DNA of 6,281 nucleotides. It comes from Acidimicrobiaceae bacterium (GTDB lineage Bacteria; Actinomycetota; Acidimicrobiia; Acidimicrobiales; MedAcidi-G1). Where the stretch lies: positions 29,916 to 36,196 of the forward strand of contig PAXM01000005.1 in the NCBI GenBank assembly GCA_002714485.1. Direction: 5' to 3'. The translations under genes and the position numbers were made by a program. Below the pieces are notes generated by a model that made no database searches, was not told the DNA's origin, and saw only the letters and a list, made by a program, of their open reading frames with translations. Positions within the stretch are counted from its first letter, which is position 1. The number at the start of each line of letters is the position of its first letter. This document shows positions 5,124 to 6,281 of the stretch, one piece after another.

Positions 5124-5405
5124 TCAGGCGGCGAGGTGCTCGCCGGTGGGGTCCGATGCGGTCTCGACGCCCCGAGGACCGTGGATCCGGGCATGGAGTC
5201 GGTCCACGACTGCGCTGGCCGTGGTCTGGAAGGCAAATGGGAGGACGGCGTGCACGGCGGCGGCCATGGCCGCGAGCGCCAGCGAACTGGCAAATCCAAG
5301 CGCGACGCGTGCGTGCTGAGACCAGGTTTCGCCAACTGAGGCCGGATGCGCCCTGAAGGGTCTGAGTGGGCGAGGCCCGGGCAGGAATTCACTGTGCCTA
5401 TCCAT
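5124..5405 (-). CDS. Small DUF6356-like membrane-associated protein
   Basis: The 93-residue product resembles, from memory, the DUF6356 family of short proteins of unknown function. The pattern HPASVGETWSQHARVALGF lies at about 20-38. A hydrophobic segment rich in Ala and Leu follows (about 36-58, ending VHAVLPFAF), then TTASAVVDRLHARI at 61-74. The hydrophobic stretch could be one membrane helix. The tail is polar and variable. The ATG at 5405 is chosen because it opens close to the family homology. A TTG at 5432 is an in-frame alternative. Neither has a clear ribosome site. The gene diverges from the Lrp/AsnC regulator across 112 bp with three palindromes, so it is a plausible target of that regulator. 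A run of eight G lies just after its stop, at 5110-5117. Confidence 0.72.
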   Translation of the reverse strand: MDRHSEFLPGPRPLRPFRAHPASVGETWSQHARVALGFASSLALAAMAAAVHAVLPFAFQTTASAVVDRLHARIHGPRGVETASDPTGEHLAA

Positions 5406-5440
5406 GGCAGGACCATACGGACGAACCGGCAAGAAGTTCG

Positions 5441-5454
5441 TGCATTCTCATGCA
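5441..5454. promoter_or_regulatory. Palindrome TGCAT-N4-ATGCA, candidate operator
   Basis: Perfect 5-bp arms flank TCTC in the gap between the DUF6356-like gene and the Lrp gene. It is the site nearest the DUF6356-like gene. Together with two further palindromes about 20 bp apart it could form an array for an Lrp-type oligomer. Confidence 0.4.
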
Positions 5455-5460
5455 GATAGA

Positions 5461-5472
5461 GCACAACTGTGC
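5461..5472. promoter_or_regulatory. Palindrome GCACA-N2-TGTGC, candidate operator
   Basis: Perfect 5-bp arms flank AC. It is followed directly by ATGA, so GTGCATGA partly repeats the GTGCAT at 5440-5445. It lies about 20 bp, centre to centre, from each of the neighbouring palindromes. Confidence 0.4.
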
Positions 5473-5480
5473 ATGATTTT

Positions 5481-5493
5481 ATTGAATATCAAT
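5481..5493. promoter_or_regulatory. Palindrome ATTGA-N3-TCAAT, candidate operator over the lrp -35
   Basis: Perfect 5-bp arms flank ATA. It overlaps the TTGAAT proposed as -35 of the Lrp/AsnC gene, a position where binding by the encoded regulator would repress its own gene. Autorepression is common in Lrp/AsnC proteins; the link here is inferred. Confidence 0.45.
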
Positions 5494-5511
5494 CTATTAG
5501 CGCACTAAACT
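5482..5511 (+). promoter_or_regulatory. Candidate promoter of the Lrp/AsnC gene, leaderless
   Basis: TTGAAT (5482-5487), an 18-nt spacer and TAAACT (5506-5511) form a plausible sigma-70-type promoter. The ATG at 5518 begins 6 nt after the -10, so transcription would start at the start codon. No ribosome site is visible before it. Confidence 0.5.
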
Positions 5512-5517
5512 TGCAAG

Positions 5518-5979
5518 ATGGACGACATCGACCGGGATCTGCTCCGCCTTCTCCAAGAGGACGCCTCGCTCTCCACCGCCGACCTAGGCGCCGCTGTAGG
5601 TCTCTCAGCCACCTCCTGCTGGCGACGGGTCCAACGCCTCCAGGACCAAGGCGTCCTCCGTGGGCGGGTGGCCCTCGTCGACCCGGCAACCGTAGGACGG
5701 GGCCTAACCGCCTTGGTCGAGATCCAAGCCACCGATCACTCGGCCGACTGGCTGGAGCAGTTCACCAGAGGCATCGAGGAGTTCCCCGAGATCGTGGACG
5801 CCTGGCGGACCAGTGGCCAGATCGACTACATGCTCCGGGTGCTAGTGCGCGACATCATCGCCTACGACGACTTCTACAAGCGCATGACCCGGCGGATCAA
5901 CTTTGCGGGGTTCCGGTCGATCTTCGTCATGGAGGAACTCAAGTCCACTACCGCCGTCCCCTTGGACAACCCGACCTGA
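5518..5979 (+). CDS. Lrp/AsnC-family transcriptional regulator
   Basis: The 153-residue product has the usual two-part layout and length of the family. MDDIDRDLLRLLQEDASLSTADLGAAVGLSATSCWRRVQRLQDQGVL spans residues 1-47 and is the AsnC-type helix-turn-helix. The RAM effector and oligomerisation domain covers about 60-145, with VEIQATDHS, VDAWRTSGQIDYMLRVLV and a C-terminal strand. The GQIDYML pattern matches the family's G-xx-DY-LxV amino-acid-binding region. Such proteins form octamers or dimers of dimers and respond to amino acids. The gene diverges from the DUF6356-like gene and converges on the deacylase gene with a 5-bp gap. The start at 5518 fits the family N-terminus and the nearby -10. 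The ligand cannot be told from the sequence. Confidence 0.92.
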   Translation: MDDIDRDLLRLLQEDASLSTADLGAAVGLSATSCWRRVQRLQDQGVLRGRVALVDPATVGRGLTALVEIQATDHSADWLEQFTRGIEEFPEIVDAWRTSGQIDYMLRVLVRDIIAYDDFYKRMTRRINFAGFRSIFVMEELKSTTAVPLDNPT

Positions 5980-5984
5980 GCCGG

Positions 5985-6281
5985 TTAGCGGGTAACGCCG
6001 ACCACGGCGCCGGAGGTGGCCTTAACCAGATCCTTGGGCTTCACTGGAAACACGGAATCGGGTGTACCGGCCGCCGCCCAGACCTCATCGAAGTCCATGA
6101 GGTGCGGGTCAACCAACGTGCGCAGCGGCACGGTGTGACCCAATGGAGGAGTTCCGCCAATGGCGAACCCGGTTGCCGCCCGAACCTCACTTGCTCCGGC
6201 GATGCGGATCTCAGTACCCAGGTAGGACGCCAGGCGTTCCTCGTCGACTCGGCGACCGCCCGAACACAGGACCAGCACCGG
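5985..6281 (-). CDS. YbaK/EbsC-type aminoacyl-tRNA deacylase, partial (5' end outside the window)
   Basis: The visible 99 C-terminal codons match the YbaK/ProX-like editing domain. Members hydrolyse misacylated tRNA, such as Cys-tRNA(Pro) or Ala-tRNA(Pro), in the cytoplasm. Visible family marks are PVLVLCSGGRRVDEERLASYLG, then ATGFAIGGTPPLGH, LRTLVDPHL, DEVWAAAGTPDSVFPVKPKDLV. The GxxPPxGH segment lines the active-site pocket. The catalytic Lys is expected further upstream, beyond the right edge. The frame stays open to the last base; the GTG at 6278 is internal and not the start. It ends in TAA 5 bp from the convergent Lrp/AsnC gene. Confidence 0.88.
   Translation of the reverse strand, partial: PVLVLCSGGRRVDEERLASYLGTEIRIAGASEVRAATGFAIGGTPPLGHTVPLRTLVDPHLMDFDEVWAAAGTPDSVFPVKPKDLVKATSGAVVGVTR

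Noticed and set aside
1..6281. CRISPR array, insertion sequence, rRNA or tRNA gene
   Set aside because: No regularly spaced repeats, transposase-like frame, terminal inverted repeats or tRNA cloverleaf pattern was visible by eye.

Overview
The window is GC-rich (above 60% by eye) and dense with genes, with GTG starts, short gaps and two regulator genes that look leaderless. Several proteins are of actinobacterial type: a YbaK-like deacylase, a DUF6356-like protein, an L-asparaginase II and an MFE-2-like short-chain dehydrogenase. I infer a free-living actinobacterium, perhaps an Acidimicrobiia member. The class is a guess from gene style, not from a marker gene.

Left part (1-1138, minus strand). 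Positions 1-112 hold no gene I recognise. A three-gene minus-strand run follows: an unrecognised 101-aa protein (1138 to 833), an ArsC-family protein (779 to 396) and an RraA-family protein (385 to 113). The ArsC-family gene is the main discovery. Its frame is open from a GTG at 779 with a good ribosome site, except for one TGA at 744-746. That TGA sits exactly where ArsC has its catalytic Cys12. A hairpin with a GGUC loop begins 16 nt after the TGA, as expected of a bacterial SECIS element. I read the gene as a selenocysteine-containing arsenate-reductase-like selenoprotein, which a standard gene caller would truncate. The RraA-family gene has family-like ends but lacks about 70 residues in the middle.

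Middle part (1220-5050). A PaaG-like enoyl-CoA hydratase/isomerase (2065 to 1220) and a PII signal protein (2509 to 2171) lie on the minus strand. A YtrA-type GntR regulator (2651-3106, plus strand) diverges from the PII gene across an AT-rich 141-bp gap that contains a 25-bp imperfect palindrome. The regulator ends one base from the end of a convergent SDR gene (4010 to 3108). An R. etli-type L-asparaginase II (5050 to 4088) lies upstream of the SDR on the same strand.

Right part (5051-6281). A DUF6356-like small membrane protein (5405 to 5124) diverges from an Lrp/AsnC regulator (5518-5979) across a 112-bp gap with three short palindromes. A YbaK/prolyl-tRNA deacylase-like gene (6281 to 5985) runs off the right edge.

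The genes do not form one obvious pathway. Asparaginase, PII and an Lrp regulator share a nitrogen and amino-acid theme. The hydratase and SDR fit acyl-CoA metabolism. No selA, selB, selC or selD gene is visible, so selenocysteine decoding must be checked elsewhere in the genome.
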